Shown here: positions 7,040 through 13,272 of the stretch, in pieces
How the letters are laid out: each line of letters begins with the position of its first letter
Position numbering within the stretch: the stretch's first letter is position 1
NCBI GenBank assembly: GCA_028282395.1
Contig: JANQHY010000157.1
Coordinates: 1 to 13,272, forward strand
Direction of reading: 5' to 3'
DNA: 13,272 nucleotides
Origin: Gammaproteobacteria bacterium
GTDB lineage: Bacteria > Pseudomonadota > Gammaproteobacteria > UBA12402
Made by a program: the position numbers and the translations under genes
Notes under the pieces: generated by a model
Seen by the model: only the letters and a program-made list of their open reading frames with translations
The model's database searches: none
What the model was told of the DNA's origin: nothing

Positions 7040-8389
7040 ATGTCGTTTTTGAGCTCTGTTCTGACGAAGCCTGCTGAGGTTAAAGTCGATGATATTCATG
7101 AAATAAAAAAATCTTATCGTTACTGGCGTATTCGAATTTTCTATTCAATGTATTTTGGTTATGCATTTTTCTATTTTACCCGCAAGAGTTTGACTTTTGC
7201 TATGCCAACTATGATGAAGGATCTTCATCTCGATAAAGCACAGATAGGTTGGTTTGCTACCGCAATGTATATTGTTTATGGTCTGAGTAAGTTTTTTAAT
7301 GGTATTATTTCTGACCGTGCAAATCCGCAGATTTTTATGTCAATTGGATTAATTTTTACTGGTATTGCTAATATCTGTTTTGGCTTCTCCTCACTGTTTG
7401 TTTTATTAATGTTATTTTGGGTTATCAATGGTTTTTTTCAAGGGACTGGTTGGCCCCCATGTGGTAAACTATTGACCCACTGGTATTCACATAAAGAGCG
7501 TGGCCGTTGGTGGGGTGTATGGAATACCTGTCATAATCTTGGTGGTTTTCTGATTCCTATCATTGTTGGTTTTGCTGCAACATATTGGGGTTGGCGTTCG
7601 GCAATGTATGTGCCAGGCATTATAGCAATTGTGATGGGCTTATTGTTGCTCAATCGTTTGCGTGATATTCCTGAAACGATGGGACTGCCAAAAATTGAAG
7701 ATTATCGCCATGATTATCCTACGGGTAAGAACTCTTCCTTCATGAAGAAAGCATCCGTAAAAGAAATATTATTTAAATATGTTATTTGTAACAAATTTAT
7801 TTGGCTGCTCTGTTTTGCTTATACGCTCGTTTATATTGTTCGTACTGGCATTAATGACTGGGGTGCGATCTATCTATCAGAGCACGGGTATTCAACCCTG
7901 AAAGCAGATACCTGTCTATCCTTCTTTGAGTTAGGTGGTTTTTTTGGTAGCATTTTTAGCGGTTTTCTTTCGGATTGGGTATTCCGTGGTGGCAGGGGGC
8001 AGATGAATGTGCTCTATAGTATTGGTATTATTTTATCAGTTATTGCTTTATGGAAATTGCCCGGTAACTTTTTTTGGCCTCATGCTGCAGCGATTTTTGC
8101 TATTGGGTTCTTCGTCTTTGGCCCGCAAATGTTAATAGGTGTTGCGGCAGCGGAACTATCACACCGTGAAGCTGCCGGTACAGCGACAGGCTTTCTTGGT
8201 CTGTTTGGCTATTTGGGTGCAGCGCTCTCTGGTGCCCCAGTTGGTGTTATCACCGACCATTGGCACTGGACCGGCTTTTTCATTTTAATGACGGTTTGCA
8301 GTATCTTATCTGTTGCCTTATTAGTACCATTATGGTCAGTTCGTCCTGGTGATAATAAGCGTAAAGTAGCTGTTGCCGAGGCATCATGA
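7040..8389 (+). CDS. uhpC: Sugar-phosphate transporter/sensor of the organophosphate:phosphate antiporter family, UhpC-like
   Basis: Inner-membrane MFS protein of 449 residues with about twelve hydrophobic spans, in the GlpT/UhpT/UhpC family. It probably exchanges sugar phosphate, such as glucose 6-phosphate, for inorganic phosphate. It closely parallels E. coli UhpC: Y-R-Y-W-R near 26-30, F-Y-F-T-R-K-S at 44-50, G-L-S-K-F at 81-85, the MFS loop S-D-R at 91-93, W-N-T-C-H-N-L-G-G at 161-169, I-N-D-W-G at 271-275, F-F-V-F-G-P-Q-M-L-I-G at 357-367 and E-A-A-G-T-A-T-G-F at 377-385. Arg48 and Arg268 fall where GlpT has its phosphate-binding Arg45 and Arg269. E. coli UhpC is a sensor for UhpB/UhpA, but no such genes are here. 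In Chlamydia a UhpC homologue is itself a glucose-6-phosphate importer, so transport of host sugar phosphate is my inference. AAGGAG is five bases from the ATG. Confidence 0.85.
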   Translation: MSFLSSVLTKPAEVKVDDIHEIKKSYRYWRIRIFYSMYFGYAFFYFTRKSLTFAMPTMMKDLHLDKAQIGWFATAMYIVYGLSKFFNGIISDRANPQIFMSIGLIFTGIANICFGFSSLFVLLMLFWVINGFFQGTGWPPCGKLLTHWYSHKERGRWWGVWNTCHNLGGFLIPIIVGFAATYWGWRSAMYVPGIIAIVMGLLLLNRLRDIPETMGLPKIEDYRHDYPTGKNSSFMKKASVKEILFKYVICNKFIWLLCFAYTLVYIVRTGINDWGAIYLSEHGYSTLKADTCLSFFELGGFFGSIFSGFLSDWVFRGGRGQMNVLYSIGIILSVIALWKLPGNFFWPHAAAIFAIGFFVFGPQMLIGVAAAELSHREAAGTATGFLGLFGYLGAALSGAPVGVITDHWHWTGFFILMTVCSILSVALLVPLWSVRPGDNKRKVAVAEAS

Positions 8390-9180
8390 CATTAGCTTAT
8401 GTTAATGGGCTCAATCTTTACTATGAAGAACATGGTGCAGGTGAGCCCTTAATCCTCATTGCTGGATTCAGTGTTGATCATAGAGCTTGGCAACCAGTCA
8501 TTGAGCCGCTATCTCGCCACTATCGTGTGATTGTTTTTGATAATCGCGGTAGTGGCCAGTCGGATTGTCCGCCAGGCCCTTATAGTATTGATATGATGGC
8601 GCAGGATGCTGTGTCATTGCTAGATGAATTATCTATTTCACAAGCGCATATTATTGGTAACTCCATGGGCGGTCTAATTGTGCAACAGTTGATTGGTCAT
8701 TATAGTCATCGAGTGAAATCGGCAGTGATCACCAACTCTGTCGCTCGAGTTGATCGACGTGCAAAGCTCGCTTTCGAAACACGTTATGAATTATTACAGC
8801 AGAATATGCCACTAGAAGTTCTTATTAAAGATGGATTGGCATGGTGCCACTCTAGTCAATATCTATCTCAGCCGGGGCAGCTTGATAGATTAGTAACGGA
8901 GGGACTCAAGTCACCCGTGAAATTCTCTTTGAGTGCTTATCAGAGTCAGTTAGCTGCAATGGTAACTTTTGATTCTACAGCGTGGCTAGAGCAGATAACT
9001 GTGCCATGTTTAGTTGTAGGTGGTGATGAAGATATGATTTTTCCGCCAAGATTTACTCAACAACTAGCACAATCAATTAAAGGTGCTGAGTATGTCTGTT
9101 TTGACCAGTGTGGTCACTTGCCGTTTGTTGAATATCCACAAGAGTTCTGTTTACGAGTGAATAAATTTCTTGTCACATAA
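8386..9180 (+). CDS. Alpha/beta-fold hydrolase
   Basis: A 264-residue cytoplasmic protein without signal peptide or membrane span. Catalytic triad: Ser93 in the elbow G-N-S-M-G-G, Asp216 in G-G-D-E-D-M-I-F-P, and His244 in G-H-L-P-F-V-E. I-A-G-F-S at 25-29 occupies the oxyanion-hole position normally H-G-x-G, and D-N-R-G-S-G-Q-S at 52-59 is the usual strand-4 segment. The family covers esterases, enol-lactonases (PcaD type) and haloperoxidase-like enzymes; the substrate cannot be told from sequence. Its ATG overlaps the transporter TGA in ATGA with no separate strong ribosome site, so translation is probably coupled and the enzyme may act on what the transporter brings in. Confidence 0.85.
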   Translation: MTLAYVNGLNLYYEEHGAGEPLILIAGFSVDHRAWQPVIEPLSRHYRVIVFDNRGSGQSDCPPGPYSIDMMAQDAVSLLDELSISQAHIIGNSMGGLIVQQLIGHYSHRVKSAVITNSVARVDRRAKLAFETRYELLQQNMPLEVLIKDGLAWCHSSQYLSQPGQLDRLVTEGLKSPVKFSLSAYQSQLAAMVTFDSTAWLEQITVPCLVVGGDEDMIFPPRFTQQLAQSIKGAEYVCFDQCGHLPFVEYPQEFCLRVNKFLVT

Positions 9181-9188
9181 TACAAAAA

Positions 9189-9212
9189 ATACCTTATGTA
9201 ATTATTAGGTAT
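9189..9212. terminator. Weak hairpin after the hydrolase
   Basis: ATACCT (9189-9194) pairs with AGGTAT (9207-9212) around a 12-base loop, nine bases after the hydrolase stop. There is no U-run, so termination would be inefficient or Rho-dependent. Confidence 0.25.
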
Positions 9213-9273
9213 GGTCATTTCACTTGATATTTATTCTGATATTTTCCTGCCGATATTTGAACTTTATTTATTC

Positions 9274-9291
9274 CTTAAAATTTTGTTAAAT
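9274..9291 (+). promoter_or_regulatory. TTAA half-site direct repeat upstream of the secreted-protein gene
   Basis: CTTAAA and GTTAAA are 11 bp apart, start to start, and overlap the -35 of the promoter at 9283-9311. The arrangement resembles YTTAAK-N5-YTTAAK, the site type known for PmrA response regulators. A related element lies upstream of the gene at 10103-11491. Confidence 0.3.
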
Positions 9292-9311
9292 AGGCTATAT
9301 CTGCGCATAAT
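9283..9311 (+). promoter_or_regulatory. Promoter candidate for the secreted-protein gene
   Basis: TTGTTA (9283-9288) and CATAAT (9306-9311) are 17 bp apart, matching 4/6 and 5/6. A second, perfect -10 TATAAT at 9373-9378 sits nearer the gene but lacks a good -35. Upstream, the heptamer GATATTT occurs three times (9226, 9238, 9252) in an otherwise AT-rich leader. Confidence 0.4.
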
Positions 9312-9411
9312 CTACTCTGTCAGTTTTAGTATATTTTTTCTTACTTTTTTAATTAAAAAGGGTGAAATTGGCTATAATTGAGTTAACTAATAGGAAAAAT
9401 AGGAGCTCGCA

Positions 9412-9978
9412 ATGAAACTTTCATCCAAAATCAAAAAATTACTGTTCGCAATGTCATTTTCTTCAATCGCTGTTTTTGGCATTGCCGTAGCAACTAATTA
9501 TGGGGCAGGTGGCTGTGATGCACAGACTAATGGTGTACCTTATATGGCATTAAAAGTACAACTACAAAGCAATAGTGATGTAAATCTTGGTAATGTCGTA
9601 CTAAATTCTAACAAACAATTTGGCGGTCAAAATCTTTGTACTTACACTGGTGTAGCATTGCCTGTAGGAAGTACGTCAGAAGCGATCGGGAGAGTAGCGA
9701 CTGCGCAAGGAGCATTGCCAAGTTGGCACTACTTCCCAGGAGATTCATGGTCAGCTGATTATAGTATTGGTAATCAAACTGTTTTCACTGTTACTTATGG
9801 TGAAATTGCCGGAGGAGGAACTGTAACAGTTAGCAATCAGGCAAATGCTGTTATCCTAAATGGACATCTGTGTAGTATCAGCTTTACTGGTGCAGGAGTA
9901 GGTTCTACCGAAACACAGAGTAATAGCACTGGAGAGAGTGTTTCTACTTTAAATATGATTGTTAATAGTTGTAGTTAA
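9412..9978 (+). CDS. Small secreted protein with four cysteines, unrecognised
   Basis: A 188-residue protein with a clear Sec signal: K-I-K-K near the start, a hydrophobic run to about 25, then A-V-A before T28 as a likely signal peptidase site. There is no lipobox. The mature part is Gly/Ser/Thr/Asn-rich and predicted beta-rich, with Cys35, Cys76, Cys154 and Cys187 able to form two disulfides in the periplasm or outside. Cys187 is the penultimate residue. The composition recalls pilin-like or spore-coat-U-like beta-sandwich proteins, but I see no diagnostic motif and no chaperone/usher genes, so function is unknown. AGGAG (9401-9405) lies six bases before the ATG. It stands alone, with its own promoter region and strong downstream hairpins. 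Confidence 0.8.
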   Translation: MKLSSKIKKLLFAMSFSSIAVFGIAVATNYGAGGCDAQTNGVPYMALKVQLQSNSDVNLGNVVLNSNKQFGGQNLCTYTGVALPVGSTSEAIGRVATAQGALPSWHYFPGDSWSADYSIGNQTVFTVTYGEIAGGGTVTVSNQANAVILNGHLCSISFTGAGVGSTETQSNSTGESVSTLNMIVNSCS

Positions 9979-9989
9979 CAACATTTCAA

Positions 9990-10008
9990 TGATTGACGTA
10001 GTCAATCA
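9990..10008. terminator. Hairpin TGATTGAC-GTA-GTCAATCA after the secreted-protein gene
   Basis: Perfect 8-bp arms with a 3-base loop begin 12 bases after the stop. There is no U-run, so alone it may protect the mRNA end or cooperate with the larger hairpin immediately downstream. Confidence 0.45.
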
Positions 10009-10009
10009 A

Positions 10010-10056
10010 AGGTGGCCACTATGTCGTGTTGACGTAAGTGGCCACTTGTCGTTTAT
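10010..10056. terminator. Strong hairpin with duplicated GTGGCCAC palindromes, between convergent genes
   Basis: GTGGCCACT (10012-10020) and AGTGGCCAC (10037-10045) are perfect 9-bp arms. The loop can fold further (GTC 10023-10025 with GAC 10031-10033). On the plus strand it is followed by T-rich TTGTCGTTTATTTTA, which favours termination of the gene ending at 9978. Each arm is also a palindrome in itself, so paired protein-binding sites are an alternative. Confidence 0.5.
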
Positions 10057-10102
10057 TTTATGCCTATAAAAATTCTGTTTTATAGTAAATAGATCCATCT
10101 CG

Positions 10103-11491
10103 TTATAGAATTATACATTTCTGTTCAGCTTGGTAGCTATTAGGTTGTGTTTCGGGCGGATTAACAGATAATGGATTAATATGATGGCTATTGTGAGTAA
10201 ATGCCATTGATTTATTAGAGAGTTGATTATCATCGTCATTTTTGTTGATACGTAGACGGTAGATGGCGTGATATGAGCGTAGAGCATCCTCCATATTTTG
10301 TGCTAGTGTGAGAATTTCTTCATCATTTGAATGGTTCTTTTTTATCTGTTGTAGGGCATTCACAGCATCATCTATCTCTTCATTCTCTGTGGTTAAATTC
10401 TCCAAAGAGTAGGGTAGGTCTGTTATTTCTGTGAAGTCATCGATAAGATTGATTAAGTCAAAACGCTGTTGTTTATAGAATTTCTCTAAACCTAATTGTG
10501 TGGCCACAGTTTTACTTGCTTTCCATTGCTCAATTTTTTTACCATCTATCTGGTGGCAAGTTAAAGAGGGATCATAATAGTGCTCATTATGCGTTTTCTT
10601 GCCTTTATTGCCAAATCTTTTTTCAATTTTTTGATAAGAGAGATAATTCTGGGGTTCATTCTCTGTGTTACTATTGCCAAGTGTATTAATATCTCTTGCT
10701 AACCTTGAGTGTAAGCCAGTTTTTGAGAATAACGAGGTTGTATTATTATGACAGAAATTTGCTTTGTTTTCTAGGTTCTTCCTCTCGGTTCCAAGATGGT
10801 TAAGGTATTCATTCGTTAAGAATTCCTCATGCAGGAAGGCTAAACATGCCTTTCTATCTGTTAGCAGATGATTTTCATTATTAATATTTTGGACATCATT
10901 ACATTGCCTAGCAGATTTCTTTTCCTCGTGTATCTGCTTAATCTCTTTAAAAAGATGTAAGTAGTGAATTGTCTTATGCAGATGATTATTCTTTTGTCCA
11001 GGTTTAGTGGTTAAGGCGAGAGTGGTTAATGTTTCTCTATTGACATGTTTCTTAATATCTTCAACCAGGGTGTGGTTTTGCATATTATACATAAGTATAT
11101 TATTGATGATTTGGTTCCTTAGCTCAATAATTTGTTCGATTCCACTTGGTGCACTATGTTGAGCCTTGTTAATGGAGTTTTTTTCTGTTTTATTTTTTTC
11201 TAGCGCCATTTCTGCAATACTATTAATTCTAATGTCGTAGAGGCAGCCTAAAAGGATATCTTCAATATCAGCAAAGCTAGTATATGGCCGAATGTCATCA
11301 TCTGTTTCTGCTAGCGACATAATGTCATCGTAAACTTCATTCTCTAGAAATTGATATGAGGCGTTCAGTGCAGTGAGATTGTTAGGGACTTTAATAGGGT
11401 TGTTTTCCTGATAGCCAATAAAAAAGTTGCCTTTTCTTGCAGCAATATTCTTTAAGATGTAAACATAATTGTTTAGAGGGTAAGCTAACAT
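10103..11491 (-). CDS. Unrecognised protein ending in a CaaX-type box (CIIL); candidate translocated effector
   Basis: A 462-residue soluble protein with no signal peptide and no membrane span. It is rich in Asn, Lys, Glu and His, with helical charged stretches (~45-100, ~117-195, ~320-412) and low-complexity polar linkers. I recognise no catalytic domain. The last four residues are Cys459-Ile-Ile-Leu462, preceded by a polar, Pro-containing tail (N-P-P-E-T-Q-P-N to Q-A-E-Q-K). In eukaryotes C-a-a-X with X=Leu directs geranylgeranylation, and Legionella effectors such as AnkB use such boxes. Bacteria themselves do not prenylate proteins, so the box suggests, but does not prove, action in a host cell. 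It is visibly more AT-rich than hldD, gmk and mutS, which fits acquired or accessory DNA. AAGGAAA (11504-11498) lies just before the ATG, with a good promoter upstream. It is monocistronic, between mutS and a convergent secreted-protein gene. Confidence 0.75.
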   Translation of the reverse strand: MLAYPLNNYVYILKNIAARKGNFFIGYQENNPIKVPNNLTALNASYQFLENEVYDDIMSLAETDDDIRPYTSFADIEDILLGCLYDIRINSIAEMALEKNKTEKNSINKAQHSAPSGIEQIIELRNQIINNILMYNMQNHTLVEDIKKHVNRETLTTLALTTKPGQKNNHLHKTIHYLHLFKEIKQIHEEKKSARQCNDVQNINNENHLLTDRKACLAFLHEEFLTNEYLNHLGTERKNLENKANFCHNNTTSLFSKTGLHSRLARDINTLGNSNTENEPQNYLSYQKIEKRFGNKGKKTHNEHYYDPSLTCHQIDGKKIEQWKASKTVATQLGLEKFYKQQRFDLINLIDDFTEITDLPYSLENLTTENEEIDDAVNALQQIKKNHSNDEEILTLAQNMEDALRSYHAIYRLRINKNDDDNQLSNKSMAFTHNSHHINPLSVNPPETQPNSYQAEQKCIIL

Positions 11492-11532
11492 ACTATTTTC
11501 CTTATTATTTATAATTTATTCAAATGTTAGGA

Positions 11533-11561
11533 AAAATAGAGGATGGTGTCTTACTTGTCAA
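11533..11561 (-). promoter_or_regulatory. Near-consensus promoter for the CIIL-protein gene
   Basis: On the minus strand a perfect TTGACA (11561-11556) is 17 bp from TATTTT (11538-11533), about 40 bases before the ATG at 11491. This is the best sigma70-type promoter in the window. Confidence 0.65.
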
Positions 11562-11573
11562 CAATATTTTAAC
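11557..11573 (-). promoter_or_regulatory. TTAA-like half-site direct repeat overlapping the -35
   Basis: GTTAAA (11573-11568) and GTTGAC (11562-11557) are 11 bp apart. With the element at 9274-9291 it shares TTAAAAT-N-TTGTT. The second half-site contains part of the -35. Possible response-regulator (PmrA-like) site, though the second half is degenerate. Confidence 0.25.
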
Positions 11574-11588
11574 GATTTCATGAGTCTA

Positions 11589-11612
11589 TTTCTCTAATAG
11601 AGTAAAGAGAAA
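11589..11612. terminator. Hairpin downstream of mutS
   Basis: TTTCTCT (11589-11595) pairs with AGAGAAA (11606-11612) over a 10-base loop, beginning about 33 bases after the mutS stop. No U-run follows on the minus strand, so it may stabilise the 3' end rather than terminate. Confidence 0.3.
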
Positions 11613-11644
11613 AGATTACTATTTATTAGTGACCACTTGTCAGT

Positions 11645-13272
11645 CTATAGTAAGTCTTTTAGTTTAAATAATGTCTCTAGTGCTTCCCGTGGTGACAGGG
11701 TGTTTGGATCAATTTTTTGTAGCGCATCTATTGCCGGTGATTTAACAGTGTTATCAAAAAGACCGAGTTGTTTGCTATCGAGATTGTTCTGTTGCCGATT
11801 CTGTTTCTCTAATGATAACAGTTTAACTTTTGCATGTTGAATAACCTCATGTGGAATCCCAGCCAGTTTTGCTACATGAATACCATAACTTTGACTTGCT
11901 GGACCTTGACGGACACTATGCATGAAGATAATTTCATCGCCATGCTCAACGGCATCAACATGAACATTAGCAACACTCTGGCACTGCTCAGCTAATGTCG
12001 TTAATTCAAAATAGTGGGTGGCAAACAGTGTAAATGCTGCACTTTTCTCAGCCAGATAGTGTGCGCAAGCCCAGGCAAGTGATAGACCATCAAAGGTGCT
12101 GGTGCCGCGACCAATTTCATCAAGGAGTACTAAACTGTTTGCGCTGGCATGGTGAAGAATATTAGCTGTTTCAGTCATCTCCACCATAAAAGTAGAGCGG
12201 CCACTGGCAAGGTCATCTGCGGCACCAATACGGGTAAAAATTCGGTCGATTGGACCAATTACCGCGCGTTGTGCTGGCACAAAACTGCCGCTATAAGCAA
12301 GTAGGGCGATTAGTGCTGTCTGGCGCATATAAGTCGATTTACCACTCATATTGGGGCCAGTGATGATGAGCATACGACGCTGATTATCAAGATGAAGGTC
12401 ATTAGCAACAAAAGGTTCCGTGGAGACGCGCTCAACAACCAGGTGGCGACCACCAATAATTTCGATACCTGGCTGGTCGGAAAATTGCGGTGCTTCTAAC
12501 TCAAGCGTTTCAGCACGTTCAGCAAAGTTACTCAGTACATCAATAGTTGCCAGGGCATTGGCGCAGTTCTGTAATGGTGGTAGATGGGTAATGAGTTGTT
12601 CAAGCAGCTGTTCGTAAAGTTGTTTCTCTCTACTCAGAGCACGGCTTTTACTACTTAGGGCATTATCTTCAAAAGATTTCAGTTCTGGCGTGATAAAGCG
12701 TTCAACATTTTTCAGCGTTTGACGACGAATATAGACATCTGGAGCCTGTTTGGCTTGAGCGCGGGAAATCTCAATGTAGTATCCATGGACACGATTATAG
12801 GCGACTTTTAATGTGCTAATGCCACTACGTTCGCGTTCACGCTGTTCTAGTGCCATGAGAAATTCATTCGCATCTTCATTGATGGCGCGCAGTTCATCGA
12901 GAGTTTTATCGTAACCTTTGGCGATTACACCACCGTCACGAATAACAACCGGTGGATTCTCTACAATGGCTTGCTGTAATAGTTCAACCAATTGTGGGAA
13001 GGTAGAGATGGCATTAGCAATTTTACCTAGGTAGGGATGATCAAGCGTGGACAACTGCTGCTGCAGTGTCGGTAGTAGAGCTAATGCCTGGCGCAATTTA
13101 GCAAGGTCACGTGGCCGTGCTGATTTTAATCCGATTCGCGCTAGAATTCGTTCTACATCACCAATTTGTTGTAATAATTGATGGAGCTCGCGGTAACTGC
13201 CTTGTGTGAGAATTTGTTGGATCGACTGCTGACGCTGCTGCAGTACTACTTGGTTACGAATCGGACGATGGA
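11645..13272 (-). CDS. mutS: DNA mismatch repair ATPase MutS, N-terminus cut by the window edge
   Basis: MutS binds base mismatches and small loops as a dimer and, with ATP, recruits MutL. The frame is open from the right edge to TAG at 11645-11647, giving 541 residues of an expected ~850. The N-terminal mismatch-reading domain and part of the connector are outside. Visible: the lever segment D-V-E-R-I-L-A-R and A-R-P-R-D-L-A, the clamp region with V-H-G-Y-Y-I-E-I-S and R-R-Q-T-L-K-N, and the ATPase. The ATPase has Walker [10 protein letters not shown] at 12358-12332, [19 protein letters not shown] and Walker [11 protein letters not shown], then F-A-T-H-Y. The tail holds Q-L-G-L-F, a likely beta-clamp-binding motif. 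A TTG at 13096 is internal, not the start, because family-conserved residues continue upstream of it. All ATPase residues look intact. Confidence 0.97.
   Translation of the reverse strand, partial: HRPIRNQVVLQQRQQSIQQILTQGSYRELHQLLQQIGDVERILARIGLKSARPRDLAKLRQALALLPTLQQQLSTLDHPYLGKIANAISTFPQLVELLQQAIVENPPVVIRDGGVIAKGYDKTLDELRAINEDANEFLMALEQRERERSGISTLKVAYNRVHGYYIEISRAQAKQAPDVYIRRQTLKNVERFITPELKSFEDNALSSKSRALSREKQLYEQLLEQLITHLPPLQNCANALATIDVLSNFAERAETLELEAPQFSDQPGIEIIGGRHLVVERVSTEPFVANDLHLDNQRRMLIITGPNMSGKSTYMRQTALIALLAYSGSFVPAQRAVIGPIDRIFTRIGAADDLASGRSTFMVEMTETANILHHASANSLVLLDEIGRGTSTFDGLSLAWACAHYLAEKSAAFTLFATHYFELTTLAEQCQSVANVHVDAVEHGDEIIFMHSVRQGPASQSYGIHVAKLAGIPHEVIQHAKVKLLSLEKQNRQQNNLDSKQLGLFDNTVKSPAIDALQKIDPNTLSPREALETLFKLKDLL

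Noticed and set aside
9226..9258. Triple GATATTT heptamer as a CRISPR-like or iteron array
   Set aside because: Only three 7-base copies in AT-rich DNA with unequal spacing (12 and 14); at most a weak regulatory feature.
10037..11641. AGTGGCCACTTGTC (10037-10050) and AGTGACCACTTGTC (11628-11641) as direct repeats bounding an inserted CIIL-gene cassette
   Set aside because: A 13/14 match between two sites is expected several times by chance in a window this size, the match does not extend, and there is no integrase or target-site logic here.
12332..12358. Ser instead of Gly in the MutS Walker A motif (G-P-N-M-S-G-K-S-T) as a defect
   Set aside because: The Ser form occurs in many functional MutS proteins; the essential Gly-Lys-Ser-Thr is intact.
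11645..13096. MutS as a short 483-residue protein starting at TTG 13096
   Set aside because: Conserved MutS residues continue in frame to the window edge, so the gene is truncated by the window, not by nature.

Overview
The window reads as chromosomal DNA of a gammaproteobacterium, probably host-associated and possibly Legionellales-like. Housekeeping genes of clear gammaproteobacterial type (hldD, gmk, mutS) alternate with genes for surface, secreted and host-directed functions: a large outer-membrane adhesin, a small secreted protein with four cysteines, a sugar-phosphate transporter of the UhpC type, and an unrecognised cytosolic-looking protein that ends in a eukaryotic-style prenylation box (C-I-I-L). 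The lineage is an inference from this mix. No rRNA or other phylogenetic marker beyond the housekeeping proteins is visible, and no secretion-system genes are present.

Layout. 1-1108 (-): tyrosine recombinase, cut by the left edge before its catalytic tyrosine. 1310-2254 (+) hldD and 2275-2895 (+) gmk are a tight pair (LPS heptose epimerase and guanylate kinase). 2998-6537 (-): convergent with gmk, an adhesin of inverse-autotransporter-like layout with five Cys-pair Ig-like modules. 6544-7039 is a roughly 500-base gap. It holds a degenerate coding remnant on the minus strand, a hairpin, a tiny leader ORF with a strong Shine-Dalgarno sequence, and a promoter with an operator-like palindrome. 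7040-8389 (+) uhpC-like transporter and 8386-9180 (+) alpha/beta hydrolase overlap by four bases and are probably translationally coupled. 9412-9978 (+): secreted protein with its own promoter region, followed by two strong hairpins. 10103-11491 (-): unrecognised, AT-rich, Asn/Lys/Glu-rich protein ending in CIIL, with a near-consensus promoter. 11645-13272 (-): C-terminal two thirds of MutS, cut by the right edge.

The most interesting part is 9181-11640. Two probably exported or host-targeted products lie in convergent orientation. Both carry upstream a similar motif, two TTAA-like half-sites 11 bp apart overlapping the -35 region. This is the spacing recognised by PmrA-type response regulators, which control Dot/Icm effectors in Legionella and Coxiella. 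With the C-terminal CIIL box, it suggests that 10103-11491 is a translocated effector that is lipidated by the host. This is a hypothesis; nothing in the window demonstrates a translocation system.
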